Shown one piece after another: positions 1 to 8,946 of a stretch of DNA of 35,390 nucleotides. Location of the stretch: positions 1-35,390 of the forward strand of contig SVJH01000021.1 in the NCBI GenBank assembly GCA_015069095.1, in the 5' to 3' direction. A model generated the notes under the pieces. The model was not told where the DNA came from. It did not search any database and was given only the letters and a program-made list of their open reading frames with translations. Origin of the DNA: Oscillospiraceae bacterium (lineage in GTDB: Bacteria; Bacillota; Clostridia; UMGS1810). Position numbers and translations under genes: made by a program. Position 1 is the stretch's first letter. Each line of letters starts with the position of its first letter.

Positions 1-2
1 AA

Positions 3-48
3 GCTTTCTTTTAAGAAAGCGGGTTTTGGTTACTTTTACAAAAGTAAC
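3..48 (-). terminator. Two hairpins downstream of nfnB, at the window edge
   Basis: Two perfect inverted repeats follow the nfnB stop. One pairs 29-37 with 40-48 (GTTACTTTT / AAAAGTAAC) and the other pairs 3-10 with 13-20 (GCTTTCTT / AAGAAAGC). They may end the operon read on the minus strand, but no long T-run is visible before the window stops, so a repeat-derived hairpin is equally possible. Confidence 0.4.
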
Positions 49-57
49 ATATATATT

Positions 58-1446
58 TTACTTACTTTTCAAATACTCATCAATTGCTTTTGCACTTTTT
101 TTGCCTGCGCCCATTGCAAGAATAACGGTAGCCGCACCGGTTACCGCATCACCGCCCGCATACACGCCTTCAATGCTTGTTGCACCGGTATCCTCATCTG
201 CAATAATTCCGCCCCATACTTCAGTTTTAAGCCCATTTGTTGTTGATTTTATAAGCGGATTTGGCGACTGCCCGATTGCCATAATAACAGTTTGTGCATC
301 TATTATATGTTCGCTTCCTTCTTTTACAATTGGTCTTCTTCTGCCTGATGCATCTTTTTCGCCAAGTATCATTTCAACGCATTTTACGCCTGTTGCCCAT
401 CCGTTATCACCTAAAATTTCTGTTGGATTTGTAAGCGTTTTAAATATAATACCTTCTTCTTTTGCGTGATGCACTTCTTCTTTTCTTGCAGGCATTTCGT
501 CCTCTGAACGTCTGTATACTATATACACATTTTCACTTCCAAGACGTTTTGCACATCTTGCAGCATCCATAGCAACGTTTCCACCACCGACAACAATAGT
601 GCTTTTACCAACTTTAACAGGTGTGTCGTAATTTGGAAAATCATACGCCTTCATAAGATTTATTCTTGTTAAAAACTCATTTGCACTATAAACACCGTTT
701 AAGTTTTCGCCGCTTATTTTCATAAAACTTGGAAGTCCTGCACCGGTGCCTATAAATACTGCTTCGTACCCCATGTCAAAAATCTCACCAACAGTAAGAA
801 TTTTTCCAATAACCATATCAAGTTCAAACTTAACACCTAAATCTTTTAAGTTATCGATTTCTTTTTGAACAATATCTTTAGGAAGCCTGAACTCAGGAAT
901 GCCGTACATAAGCACTCCGCCAGCTGTATGAAATGCCTCAAATACAGTAACGTCATATCCCATTTTTGCAAGGTCGCCGCTGCATGAAAGTGATGCAGGT
1001 CCAGACCCTATAATTGCAACTTTTTTGCCGTTTTTTTCTATAACTGGTGCTTTTCTTTCACAATTTTCTCTATACCAGTCAGCCGCAAATCTTTCAAGAC
1101 GTCCAATGCCAACACTTTCGCCTTTTATGCCTCTTACACATTTTCCTTCACATTGTCTTTCCTGAGGGCAAACTCGTCCGCAAACTGCAGGAAGGGCGTT
1201 TGTTTCAGTAATTTTAAGATATGCCTTTTCAAATTCGCCTTCGGCTATAAGTGAAATAAACTCAGGTATCTTAACATTAACAGGGCAACCTGTCATACAT
1301 GGTTTATGTTTGCAGTTTAAGCATCTTTTTGCTTCTTCAATTGCTTCTTCCGGTGTATATCCTAAACATACTTCTTTAAAATTTTTGTTTCTTATGTTAG
1401 GACATTGTTCTTTTATTTTTACTTTTTCAAGGGACATATTAGGCAT
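58..1446 (-). CDS. nfnB: NADH-dependent ferredoxin:NADP+ oxidoreductase, large subunit NfnB
   Basis: Catalytic subunit of the cytoplasmic flavin-based electron-bifurcating complex that couples NADH and reduced ferredoxin to NADP+ reduction. The 462-residue protein resembles the GltD small subunit of glutamate synthase. Eight N-terminal cysteines (42, 45, 50, 54 and 89, 93, 99, 103) fit two [4Fe-4S] clusters; a GSGPAS FAD loop and a GGGNVAMDAAR nucleotide-binding motif follow. The frame stays open to 1638, but the ATG at 1446 has GGGAGGG six bases upstream and gives the family N-terminus. It overlaps nfnA by 8 bases, which argues for translational coupling. GltD is the alternative reading, but the NfnA partner next door and the absence of a glutamate synthase large subunit favour NfnB. 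Confidence 0.9.
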   Translation of the reverse strand: MPNMSLEKVKIKEQCPNIRNKNFKEVCLGYTPEEAIEEAKRCLNCKHKPCMTGCPVNVKIPEFISLIAEGEFEKAYLKITETNALPAVCGRVCPQERQCEGKCVRGIKGESVGIGRLERFAADWYRENCERKAPVIEKNGKKVAIIGSGPASLSCSGDLAKMGYDVTVFEAFHTAGGVLMYGIPEFRLPKDIVQKEIDNLKDLGVKFELDMVIGKILTVGEIFDMGYEAVFIGTGAGLPSFMKISGENLNGVYSANEFLTRINLMKAYDFPNYDTPVKVGKSTIVVGGGNVAMDAARCAKRLGSENVYIVYRRSEDEMPARKEEVHHAKEEGIIFKTLTNPTEILGDNGWATGVKCVEMILGEKDASGRRRPIVKEGSEHIIDAQTVIMAIGQSPNPLIKSTTNGLKTEVWGGIIADEDTGATSIEGVYAGGDAVTGAATVILAMGAGKKSAKAIDEYLKSK

Positions 1447-2284
1447 TATTATCCCTCCCAATTCTGCACTTGTGATTTTCAAGCGATGCTCTCTCTTCTG
1501 TTTTATACATTTCCTGTCTTTTGATTGCACTGTCAAAATCCACAAGATGCCCATCAAAATCAGGCCCGTCAACACAGGCAAATTTTGTTTCGCCGCCAAC
1601 AGTAACACGACAACCGCCGCACATTCCTGTGCCGTCAATCATAACAGGATTCATACTTACAATAGTTTTAATTCCGTATTTTTTAGTAACGTTACATACT
1701 GCTTGCATCATTCTAAGCGGTCCTATTGCTATAACAAGGTCGTAACTATTGCCTTCGTTTATAAGATTTTCAAGCATTGTTGTAACAAATCCCTGATTGC
1801 CGTTTGAACCGTCATCTGTTGCAACTACTGTTTTTGTGCTGACTTTTTTAACTTCATCTTCAAGTATGATTAAGTCTTTATTTCTAAAACCTACTATCGT
1901 GTGAACTTCGCTTCCTAAACCAAAAAGTTTTTTAGCCTGAGGATAAGCAATAGCAGTCCCAAGTCCGCCGCCAATTACTGCAACTTTTTTATAGCCCTCA
2001 AGATGCGACGCCACACCAAGCGGTCCTGCAAAATCAAGAATTTTATCGCCTTCATTTAAGTTCCCAAGTTGAATAGTAGATTTTCCGACTTTTTGGAAAA
2101 TAATTGTTACTGTTCCTTTTTCTCTGTCAAAATCTGCTATTGTAAGCGGTATTCTTTCGCCTTTTTCATCTATTCTAAATATTATAAACTGTCCCGGCTC
2201 TGCTTTTTTTGCTACAAGTGGTGCTTTTATTTCCATTAGCGTAACAGAGTCGTTAAGGTTTTCTTTTCTTACAATTTCAAACAT
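1439..2284 (-). CDS. nfnA: NADH-dependent ferredoxin:NADP+ oxidoreductase, small subunit NfnA
   Basis: FAD- and NAD(H)-binding partner of NfnB, a ferredoxin reductase-like protein related to the electron-transfer subunit of dihydroorotate dehydrogenase (PyrK) and to sulfide dehydrogenase beta. It shows an N-terminal flavin-binding barrel (GQFIIFRI, RIPLTIAD), a GGGLGTA nucleotide loop, and a C-terminal iron-sulfur region with Cys222, Cys225 and Cys237 plus Asp217. Three Cys and an Asp is the unusual [2Fe-2S] ligand set I recall for NfnA. Two starts are possible: ATG 2296 overlaps the upstream stop as TAATG but has a weak ribosome site; ATG 2284 has GGAG six bases upstream and begins MFEIV as relatives do, so I prefer it (281 residues). 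PyrK is less likely because nfnB follows at once. Confidence 0.88.
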   Translation of the reverse strand: MFEIVRKENLNDSVTLMEIKAPLVAKKAEPGQFIIFRIDEKGERIPLTIADFDREKGTVTIIFQKVGKSTIQLGNLNEGDKILDFAGPLGVASHLEGYKKVAVIGGGLGTAIAYPQAKKLFGLGSEVHTIVGFRNKDLIILEDEVKKVSTKTVVATDDGSNGNQGFVTTMLENLINEGNSYDLVIAIGPLRMMQAVCNVTKKYGIKTIVSMNPVMIDGTGMCGGCRVTVGGETKFACVDGPDFDGHLVDFDSAIKRQEMYKTEERASLENHKCRIGRDNNA

Positions 2285-2295
2285 TCTTTTCTCCA

Positions 2296-3768
2296 TTATT
2301 CTTCATTTGTCATATATTTTTCAAGATTTTGTTCGTTTAGGATTTCAATTGCTTTTTCAAGTTGTTTATCAAGTGAAATATCCTGAAAACCTATAATTTT
2401 TTCAATTTCCATCTGTGTTGTAAAATCAAGCACTCCATAAGGATGAAGTCCTGTTGCGTACTGGAAATCATATACTGCATCAAAAAGTTTTTCGTCAAAT
2501 TCGTCATTTGGAATACCAACTTCAAATCCAAGTGCTAAAAGTCTTTGTTTATATGCTTTTATAACAGGATCTTTATCGCCAAGTCTTCTTACTTGATCGT
2601 GATTTATTTCGTCAAAATATTTTCTGTTATATTTAACAACAGGATTTTTTATTTCTATATCAGGCGTGATACCTACTTTATGGATATTTCTTCCGCCCGC
2701 TGTAAGATACTGAGCGTCTGTAAGACGGATTCCGCCTCCAGAAATAATACGGCTTACCATTTGTTTTGTACCTTTACCAAACGTTGTTTCGCCAATAACA
2801 ACACCTGCTTTTGTATCCTGAACAGCACCCGAAAATGCTTCAGATGCACTTGCGCTTCCGCCATTTACCAAAACAACAAGGTTAAATTTTATTTTTTCAA
2901 GTCTTGAATAGAAAATCGATACGTCTGTAGGATTTTTACCAACAAGTTTAATTACAGGACCTTCTGGAATAAAATGAGAACAAATATTTATATATTCGTT
3001 AAGGTCGCCGCCAGGGTTGTCCCTTATATCCATAATTACATTTTTAATTCCAAGCGATTCAAAATGCGCTACTGCTTCGTCTACAAATTCAGAAGCATGA
3101 CCTTCAAAACCATAAAGATTTATATATCCGATTGTGCCGTTTTCAATTACCTGATAATATCCCATTTCGGTAACAAATGTATCTCTTTGCATTGTGATGT
3201 CAATTTTTTCGCCATTTCGCATTACTGTAAGTTTTACATCTGTCCCTTTTTCGCCTACTATATATGTTTTTGCCTGATCAATACTCATTCCTGAAATTGA
3301 AATATCATCTACTGCAATAATTACATCGTAGCGTTTAAGATTTGATCTTGATGCAGGTGTGTTCTTTAAAACTTTTGACACCAAAAGCCCATCATCATGT
3401 TCTGAAACAATAACACCTATACCGCAAAGTTCATTTAGTAGGTTCTGCATAAATAAGTCGTATTCTTCTTTTGTGTAGTATTCGCTGTTAGGATCAAGGT
3501 TGTTAAAAATACCTTTTAATGCTTCGTCTAAAAGTTCCGGATTTTTATAAAGAACCTGTCTTAATGCATTTCTATACATATCAAGTTCTGTTACATCGTC
3601 AAACACATAGCGGTTTTTAACAGTTGCTACTGATTGGTCTACTATATAACTTTCATATGTTTTTGCAGGGTCTTTTTCCTCTGTTTTTGTATCATCTGCA
3701 AAAACGCTTACATTAAATGTCAAAAATAATGTCAAAATAAGTGATATTACTTTTTTCAACTTTTTCAT
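2296..3768 (-). CDS. Secreted S41 (C-terminal processing) protease with PDZ and peptidoglycan-binding domains
   Basis: Exported serine protease of the CtpA/CtpB type, 490 residues. A signal peptide (about 1-24) is followed by a helical S41 N-region, a PDZ domain (about 115-195), the S41 catalytic domain (about 210-375) and a C-terminal domain (about 393-455) resembling PG_binding_1. The catalytic dyad is visible: Ser307 in the SASASE motif and Lys332 in FGKGTKQ, 25 residues apart as is usual. The last domain suggests attachment to the wall, which fits the murI and ddl genes in the same operon. Substrates in this family include wall-hydrolase regulators and spore-signalling proteins; which applies here cannot be read from sequence. 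Only weak AAAGGG lies before the ATG. The gap to argS is 13 bases. Confidence 0.88.
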   Translation of the reverse strand: MKKLKKVISLILTLFLTFNVSVFADDTKTEEKDPAKTYESYIVDQSVATVKNRYVFDDVTELDMYRNALRQVLYKNPELLDEALKGIFNNLDPNSEYYTKEEYDLFMQNLLNELCGIGVIVSEHDDGLLVSKVLKNTPASRSNLKRYDVIIAVDDISISGMSIDQAKTYIVGEKGTDVKLTVMRNGEKIDITMQRDTFVTEMGYYQVIENGTIGYINLYGFEGHASEFVDEAVAHFESLGIKNVIMDIRDNPGGDLNEYINICSHFIPEGPVIKLVGKNPTDVSIFYSRLEKIKFNLVVLVNGGSASASEAFSGAVQDTKAGVVIGETTFGKGTKQMVSRIISGGGIRLTDAQYLTAGGRNIHKVGITPDIEIKNPVVKYNRKYFDEINHDQVRRLGDKDPVIKAYKQRLLALGFEVGIPNDEFDEKLFDAVYDFQYATGLHPYGVLDFTTQMEIEKIIGFQDISLDKQLEKAIEILNEQNLEKYMTNEE

Positions 3769-3781
3769 CCCTTTCGGTTAA

Positions 3782-5479
3782 TTACATTTTTTCAGGAGCT
3801 TCTATTGCTAAAATATCAAGTACGTTTTTAATAACTGTTTTTACTTGTTTAATAAGGAACAGTCTTGCTTTTGAAAGATTTACGTCATCGCATTTTACTC
3901 TGCATTTTGGAGCATTGTAGAATGTGTGGAAATTTGATGCCAAATCAAGTACATATCTTGTAATTCTGCTTGGGTCGCTTAGTGTTGCACAAAGTTTAAT
4001 TTCATTTGGAAGTGATGCAAGACTTGTCATAAGTTCAACTTCTTCATCTTCTTTAAGAAGTGTTACATCAGCACCTTGTGCATCTATTCCTTCTTCATTA
4101 AGTGCATTTATTATGCTTGCAATTCTTGCATGAGCGTACTGTACATAAAATACAGGGTTGTCGCTGTTTTGTGCAACTGCAAGGTCAAGGTCAAAATCAA
4201 GATGACTTTCGCTTTGGCGAAGATTAAAGAAAAATCTTGCAGCATCAACGCCGATTTCTTCGATTAAATCATTTAGAGTAATCATTTTACCCGTACGTTT
4301 GCTCATTCTTGCAATTTCGCCGTTTCTCATAAGACGTACAAGTTGCATTATTATAATTTCAAGTTTATCAGGGTCAGTTCCTATTGCACCAAGAGCACCT
4401 TTCATTCTTGCAACGTGTCCGTGGTGGTCTGCGCCCCAAACGTTGATACCTTTGTCAAATCCACGTTTTTCAAATTTATTTCTGTGGTACGCAATATCAA
4501 CTGCAAAATAAGTAGGAATTCCTGTATTTCTTATTAAAACTTCGTCTTTTTCGCTGCCAAATTCTGTTGCTTTAAGCCAAAGAGCACCGTCTTTTTCATA
4601 TGTAAGTCCGCTCTTTTTAAGTTCTTCCATAGTTTCATTAACTTCGCCGTTTTCGTGAAGAACACTTTCTTTAAACCATACATCGTAGTTGATTTTGTAT
4701 GCTTCAAGTCCTGTTTTTAAATTTGCAATATTGATAGGAAGAGCATAATCGCAAAGTGCTTGTCTTCTTTCTTCTTCAGGAGCATCAAGGTATTTATCGC
4801 CATAAATTTCAATAAAGTTTTTAGCGTGGTCTTTAATATCTTCGCCCTGATAACAATCTTCTGTAAGTTCAATGTAATCTTCGCCTTTTAAAAGTTGAAG
4901 GTATCTTATATCAAGTGATTTTTTGAATTTTTCAATCTGCGCACCTGCATCGTTGATGTAAAATTCTTTTGTTACATCGTAGCCGCATTTTTTAAGAATA
5001 TTTGCAAGAACATCGCCGATAACACCGCCTCTTGCATTACCCATATGCATAGGGCCAGTTGGATTTGCACTTACAAATTCAACAACAACTTTTTTGCCTT
5101 CGCCGATATCCGACTCGCCGTATTTTTCGTCCAAAGAATCAATTTCTTTTAAGTTATCATAAAGCCAGTCGCTTTTTAAGTAAAAGTTAATAAATCCAGG
5201 TCCTGCAATTTCTACTTTTTCAATGTATGTATCTTCAATGTCAAAATTATCTACCAAAAGCTGGGCTGTTTGTCTTGGAGGCATTTTTACAAGTTTTGTT
5301 ATTTTCATAGCAATATTACTTGAAAAATCTCCGTTTTGTTTATCTTTTGGAACTTCAATTTCTACAGGAAGCACAAAACCCGGCTCTTCAAATTTAAATG
5401 TTTTATTTTCTTCAAGGATAGCACAGGCGTTTCCTATAACAGAAGTAATTTCGTCTTTGATTTTTGCTATAATATCCAT
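3782..5479 (-). CDS. argS: Arginyl-tRNA synthetase
   Basis: Charges tRNA-Arg with arginine; cytoplasmic class I synthetase, 565 residues, normal for the bacterial enzyme. It has the N-terminal Arg additional domain (about 1-90), the HIGH-type signature in the form PTGPMHMGNARG, the KMSKS-type loop ARMSKRTGKMITL, and a C-terminal DALR anticodon-binding domain ending in the usual -APEKM type tail. The frame is open to 5518, but ATG 5479 has AAGGAG upstream and gives the proper N-terminus. It lies 10 bases after the DUF1934 gene, the same order I know for ywiB-argS in Bacillus, so co-transcription is likely. Confidence 0.96.
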   Translation of the reverse strand: MDIIAKIKDEITSVIGNACAILEENKTFKFEEPGFVLPVEIEVPKDKQNGDFSSNIAMKITKLVKMPPRQTAQLLVDNFDIEDTYIEKVEIAGPGFINFYLKSDWLYDNLKEIDSLDEKYGESDIGEGKKVVVEFVSANPTGPMHMGNARGGVIGDVLANILKKCGYDVTKEFYINDAGAQIEKFKKSLDIRYLQLLKGEDYIELTEDCYQGEDIKDHAKNFIEIYGDKYLDAPEEERRQALCDYALPINIANLKTGLEAYKINYDVWFKESVLHENGEVNETMEELKKSGLTYEKDGALWLKATEFGSEKDEVLIRNTGIPTYFAVDIAYHRNKFEKRGFDKGINVWGADHHGHVARMKGALGAIGTDPDKLEIIIMQLVRLMRNGEIARMSKRTGKMITLNDLIEEIGVDAARFFFNLRQSESHLDFDLDLAVAQNSDNPVFYVQYAHARIASIINALNEEGIDAQGADVTLLKEDEEVELMTSLASLPNEIKLCATLSDPSRITRYVLDLASNFHTFYNAPKCRVKCDDVNLSKARLFLIKQVKTVIKNVLDILAIEAPEKM

Positions 5480-5489
5480 TTTCTTCTCC

Positions 5490-5906
5490 TTACGCTTTTT
5501 TAATATCAATATTGACACTATTTTGTCCGATGTATTCTTCGTTAATATCTATAATATAGTGAATATCTATTTTCCCGCCGTCGTCATTTATTTCTACATC
5601 AAGTTTATCTGCCATAACTCCGACAATAAGACTTCCGAACTGTGTGTTGTAATACGAAGTTGTTTTTTTGCCTTTTAAAAATATCATCTGGTTATTTACG
5701 TTTCCTGTGCGGATGATAGAAACTTTTTCGTCTTCAATTTCTACTGTTGTATTTGTCTTTTCAAATCCCGATATTTCACTTTCAGCGTATCTTAAAATAT
5801 ACTTTCCGTCTTCGTTTTCAAGTTTTCCCTCTGTAAAAAGTTCAATATCGTTTTCCTCGCCGTCTTGCATCTGCATTCCTTTTATTGAAATATTTACGTT
5901 TTGCAT
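5490..5906 (-). CDS. DUF1934 (YwiB-like) beta-barrel protein
   Basis: Small cytoplasmic protein of 138 residues with alternating hydrophobic and charged strands throughout and no signal peptide, matching the DUF1934/YwiB family, which is predicted to form a calycin-like beta-barrel. The sequence features I used are the N-terminal VNISIKG strand, the central LRYAES and TTVEIEDEKV strands, and the C-terminal IDIHYIIDINEEYIGQN segment. The function is unknown. The family's recurring place directly before argS supports the identification. It starts 12 bases after murI ends, inside the seven-gene operon. Confidence 0.8.
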   Translation of the reverse strand: MQNVNISIKGMQMQDGEENDIELFTEGKLENEDGKYILRYAESEISGFEKTNTTVEIEDEKVSIIRTGNVNNQMIFLKGKKTTSYYNTQFGSLIVGVMADKLDVEINDDGGKIDIHYIIDINEEYIGQNSVNIDIKKA

Positions 5907-5918
5907 ATTCTTTCCTCA

Positions 5919-6725
5919 TCAGTATTTTTCTATATCTATTTTTTTAACTAAACTATCTATATTTTTACCCAAAAACAAGTTTGCAATTTTTGAAAAATCA
6001 CTTGTTGAATCGCTTACAAAATATTTGTATTGCTCATCCTGTTTTTTTATAGCAAGCATATCATTTTTTATTAAGTAATCTTTAACATAGTCTGCACAAG
6101 ATGCTCCTGAATCTATAAGAGTTACATTATCTCCAAGAACTTTTTTTATTGTGTTTGTCATATGCGGATAATGTGTACATCCTAAAATGAGTGTATCAAT
6201 ACCTTCTTTTTTGAAAATATCAAGATACTCTTTTGCAACAAGGTATGCCGCTTCGCTGTCTGCCATACCGTTTTCAACAAACGGAACAAAAAGAGGACAC
6301 GCAAAAGATGTTGTTTTTATATCAGAGTCGATATTTTTTATTGTCTGTTCATACTTGTTACTTTTTATTGTTGCACTTGTGCCGATTATTCCGACTTTTT
6401 TGTTCTTTGTCATTTCGCATGCCTTTTTACTTGCGCCCTCAACAACACCTATTACAGGAATATCTTCGTTTAAATGCTCCATTACAACAGAACTTACAGT
6501 ACCGCAGGCAATAACAATAAGTTTAATATCAAATGTCTTTAAAAAATTTATGTCGCCTTTTGCATATTTAATAAGTGTCTCGGTGCTTCTTGTACCATAC
6601 GGAACTCTTCCTGTATCGCCAAAATACACAATATTTTCATCAGGGAGCACCTTCATAAGTTCTTTTACAAATGTAAGTCCGCCAAGTCCCGAATCAAATA
6701 CACCAATATATTTATTGTTCATCAT
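5919..6725 (-). CDS. murI: Glutamate racemase
   Basis: Cofactor-independent racemase that makes D-glutamate for peptidoglycan, 268 residues. It has the N-terminal FDSGLGGLT motif with Asp11 and Ser12, the first catalytic cysteine Cys74 in ACGTVSS and the second, Cys183, in GCTHYPH. The first motif carries Gly where many racemases have Asn (ACNTAS); I believe this variant occurs in clostridial enzymes, so it need not mean loss of activity. Two adjacent ATG codons (6725 and 6722) could start it, with AAGGCGATGAG upstream. It sits 13 bases after ddl, and MurD (13023-14402) uses its product, so the window holds several wall-precursor steps. Confidence 0.93.
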   Translation of the reverse strand: MMNNKYIGVFDSGLGGLTFVKELMKVLPDENIVYFGDTGRVPYGTRSTETLIKYAKGDINFLKTFDIKLIVIACGTVSSVVMEHLNEDIPVIGVVEGASKKACEMTKNKKVGIIGTSATIKSNKYEQTIKNIDSDIKTTSFACPLFVPFVENGMADSEAAYLVAKEYLDIFKKEGIDTLILGCTHYPHMTNTIKKVLGDNVTLIDSGASCADYVKDYLIKNDMLAIKKQDEQYKYFVSDSTSDFSKIANLFLGKNIDSLVKKIDIEKY

Positions 6726-6738
6726 TTCTCATCGCCTT

Positions 6739-7788
6739 TTATTTTTCAAGTGCAATTTCAATTACACCATCAAGAATTTCCTGGTAAGTCATTCCGCCTT
6801 CCATAAGAAGTTTCGGATACATACTTATATTTGTAAAGCCTGGAAGTGTGTTGATTTCGTTAAGATAAATGTTTTTGCCGTCAACAAAAAAGTCAACTCT
6901 TGAAAGACCTTTTCCATCGAGTGCAGTAAATACTTTTATTGCAGTTTCTCTTATTTTTTCTTCCACGCCTTCTTCAAATTTAGCAGGAATTATAATCTGG
7001 CTTGTTGATGTTTCACTGTATTTTTCGTCAAAATCGTAAAAGCCGTCTTTTGCTTTTATTTCGCCAACACAAGATGCTTTAACATTTCCGCGATTACCAA
7101 TAACTGCACATTCAACTTCTCTACCATTTAAAAATTCTTCTATAATAATTCGTCTGTCAAATTTAAATGCGTTCTTAACTGCCGATTTTAATTCTTCTTT
7201 GCTATTTGCTTTTCCTATTCCGATTGAAGAGCCTGCATTTGAAGGTTTAACAAACATAGGATAGCCAAGTTTTTCTTCGCATTCTTTTATTTTTTCATCT
7301 AAATCTTTAAGTTCAAAATCGTTTATTGTAACCCAGTCTGCCTGATTTATACCGGCATCTTTCATAACAATTTTTGTATATGCTTTATCCATTGAAACAG
7401 ATGAACAAAGAACACCAACACCAACATATTTGATATTTGCAAGTTCAAAAAGTCCTTGAATTGTACCGTCTTCGCCGTTTTTGCCGTGAAGAACAGGGAA
7501 TGCAACATCAATATTTATTTTTTCGCCTGTTTCTGTGCAAATTAAAGAACTATCGCCGTCAGCAAGATTTACTGTAATCTTTTTCAGACTGTCGCTATAC
7601 CAATTATCTGTAATTATATCTTTTATATCTCCATCGTAAAGACGCCATTTTCCGTCTTTTGTAATTCCCACAGGGATTATATCGTATTTTTCTTTATCAA
7701 GGTTATTTATAACCGATGTAACAGACTTTAGTGAAATTTCATATTCGGTGGAATTACCGCCAAAAAGTACACAAATCTTCTTTTTCAA
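6739..7788 (-). CDS. ddl: D-alanine--D-alanine ligase
   Basis: ATP-grasp ligase forming the D-Ala-D-Ala dipeptide of peptidoglycan. It shows the N-terminal VLFGGNSTEYEISL motif, the ATP-grasp lysine region VKPSNAGSSIGIGK, and the metal/substrate segments RVDFFVDG and LNEINTLPGFT. The frame begins with an ATG at 7806, but I favour TTG 7788: AAGGGA lies 9 bases before it, the resulting N-terminus (M)KKKICVLFGG matches the family, and the predicted transcription start near 7819 would leave ATG 7806 only about 13 bases of leader without a ribosome site. First gene of the minus-strand operon. The sequence does not settle D-Ala versus D-lactate specificity. Confidence 0.93.
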   Translation of the reverse strand: MKKKICVLFGGNSTEYEISLKSVTSVINNLDKEKYDIIPVGITKDGKWRLYDGDIKDIITDNWYSDSLKKITVNLADGDSSLICTETGEKINIDVAFPVLHGKNGEDGTIQGLFELANIKYVGVGVLCSSVSMDKAYTKIVMKDAGINQADWVTINDFELKDLDEKIKECEEKLGYPMFVKPSNAGSSIGIGKANSKEELKSAVKNAFKFDRRIIIEEFLNGREVECAVIGNRGNVKASCVGEIKAKDGFYDFDEKYSETSTSQIIIPAKFEEGVEEKIRETAIKVFTALDGKGLSRVDFFVDGKNIYLNEINTLPGFTNISMYPKLLMEGGMTYQEILDGVIEIALEK

Positions 7789-7825
7789 TTTAAGGATTCC
7801 CTTCATAAAAAAATTATTTCATTAT

Positions 7826-7854
7826 ATTATAGCATATATTAAATAAAATTCCAA
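7826..7854 (-). promoter_or_regulatory. Sigma-A promoter for the ddl-nfnB operon
   Basis: On the minus strand, TTGGAA (7854-7849), a 17-base spacer and TATAAT (7831-7826) stand upstream of ddl. A second TATAAT overlaps at 7826-7821. The predicted start lies near 7819. Confidence 0.75.
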
Positions 7855-7896
7855 CATATTTTTTATTTTTTATTAAAATAGTACAGTAATTTTTAT

Positions 7897-7925
7897 TTGA
7901 CACTTCATATTTTGTCTGTTATAAT
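7897..7925 (+). promoter_or_regulatory. Perfect sigma-A promoter for the dnaD-dnaI operon
   Basis: TTGACA (7897-7902), a 17-base spacer and TATAAT (7920-7925): a full-consensus promoter about 35 bases before the dnaD-like start codon. Confidence 0.88.
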
Positions 7926-7962
7926 TGAATTTAGACTTAAAATGCGAAAAAAGGAGGATATT

Positions 7963-8943
7963 ATGGCTTGTATAAAATTTAATAAAAACATTTCATCTTT
8001 GCCGCTTTCGGTTATATTTATTGACAAATATCTTCCTAAAGCAAACGCAACTTATGTTAAAATATATATATATGCTCTAAGACACAGTTTTTCTACATTG
8101 GATTTTGGAATTGAAACAATTGCAAAAGATTTGGAAATACTTGAAAGCGACGTTATAAACGCTTTTGAATATTGGAAAGAAAAAGGCGTTATAAATTTTT
8201 ACGAAAAAAGCGGCGAGTATTTTGTTGAGTTTTTGGAACTTGACAAAGACGAAAATAGTGAAAATTCAAAAGTAATAGATGACAAGAAAAAACCGCGTTA
8301 CAGTTCAAAAGAAGTATGCGTATATATGGAAAATGACAAATCGGTTAAAAATATGTATTCTCTTGCAGAAAAAATTCTTGCAAGACCGCTTAGCACTACT
8401 GAAATTACAACAATTTTCAGTTTTTATGACTGGCTTAAACTCCCAAAAGATGTTATTCTTATGATAATCGAGCACTGTGCATCACTTTCCAAAACAAGTA
8501 TAAGATATATCGAAAAAGTGGCAATTAGCTGGGCAGAAAACGAGATAAACACAGTTGCAAAAGCAAAAAAATACATTGAAAAACTAAACAAAGCGCACGC
8601 CCTTACAGGAAAGATTAAATCTATTCTTCAAATTGGTGAGCGTAAGTTTACAGAAACCGAACTTAAGTACATAAATACATGGATAAACGAATACAAAGTA
8701 ACAGAAGATGTTGTTAAAAAAGCATATGATATTACAATTGTAAATACATCAAAATTATCATATCCGTACCTTAATAAGATATTAAAATCGTGGTGCGAAA
8801 ACGGTGGCGAATTTGCCTCAAAAGCAAGTAATAACACTGAGCCTCCAAAGAAAGGCTTTAATAACTACAGCGAAGAGAGAAATCTTACAGATTTTGAAAA
8901 GCAGATGCTAAAAATGCGTATGGATAAGAAAGGCGGTAACTAA
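7963..8943 (+). CDS. DnaD/DnaB-type replication initiation (primosome) protein
   Basis: Predicted helicase-loading partner that helps place the replicative helicase on DNA. The 326-residue protein has an N-terminal winged-helix-like part (about 1-100) with LKI-type helices and two tandem DnaB_2/DnaD C-terminal-like domains. The first is around 125-205, with TTEIttIfsfydWL and IIEHCASLSK. The second is around 215-290, with TEtElkyiNtWI and YLNKILKSW. A charged tail ends the protein. The frame is open upstream to a TTG at 7897, but ATG 7963 has AAGGAGG at good distance and follows the promoter. The dnaI-like gene starts 3 bases after it, the standard Firmicute pairing. Two repeats of the domain point to a DnaB/DnaD hybrid architecture; I give no symbol. 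Confidence 0.88.
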   Translation: MACIKFNKNISSLPLSVIFIDKYLPKANATYVKIYIYALRHSFSTLDFGIETIAKDLEILESDVINAFEYWKEKGVINFYEKSGEYFVEFLELDKDENSENSKVIDDKKKPRYSSKEVCVYMENDKSVKNMYSLAEKILARPLSTTEITTIFSFYDWLKLPKDVILMIIEHCASLSKTSIRYIEKVAISWAENEINTVAKAKKYIEKLNKAHALTGKIKSILQIGERKFTETELKYINTWINEYKVTEDVVKKAYDITIVNTSKLSYPYLNKILKSWCENGGEFASKASNNTEPPKKGFNNYSEERNLTDFEKQMLKMRMDKKGGN

Positions 8944-8946
8944 CTT

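Noticed and set aside
1310-1807. Open plus-strand frame of 165 codons over the nfnA/nfnB junction
   Set aside because: It is antisense to two well-supported genes, has no ribosome site or recognisable protein features, and is explained by the codon usage of the real strand.
6187-6903. Open plus-strand frame of 238 codons opposite murI and ddl
   Set aside because: Serine- and phenylalanine-rich shadow frame with no motif and no ribosome site; murI and ddl have full catalytic motifs.
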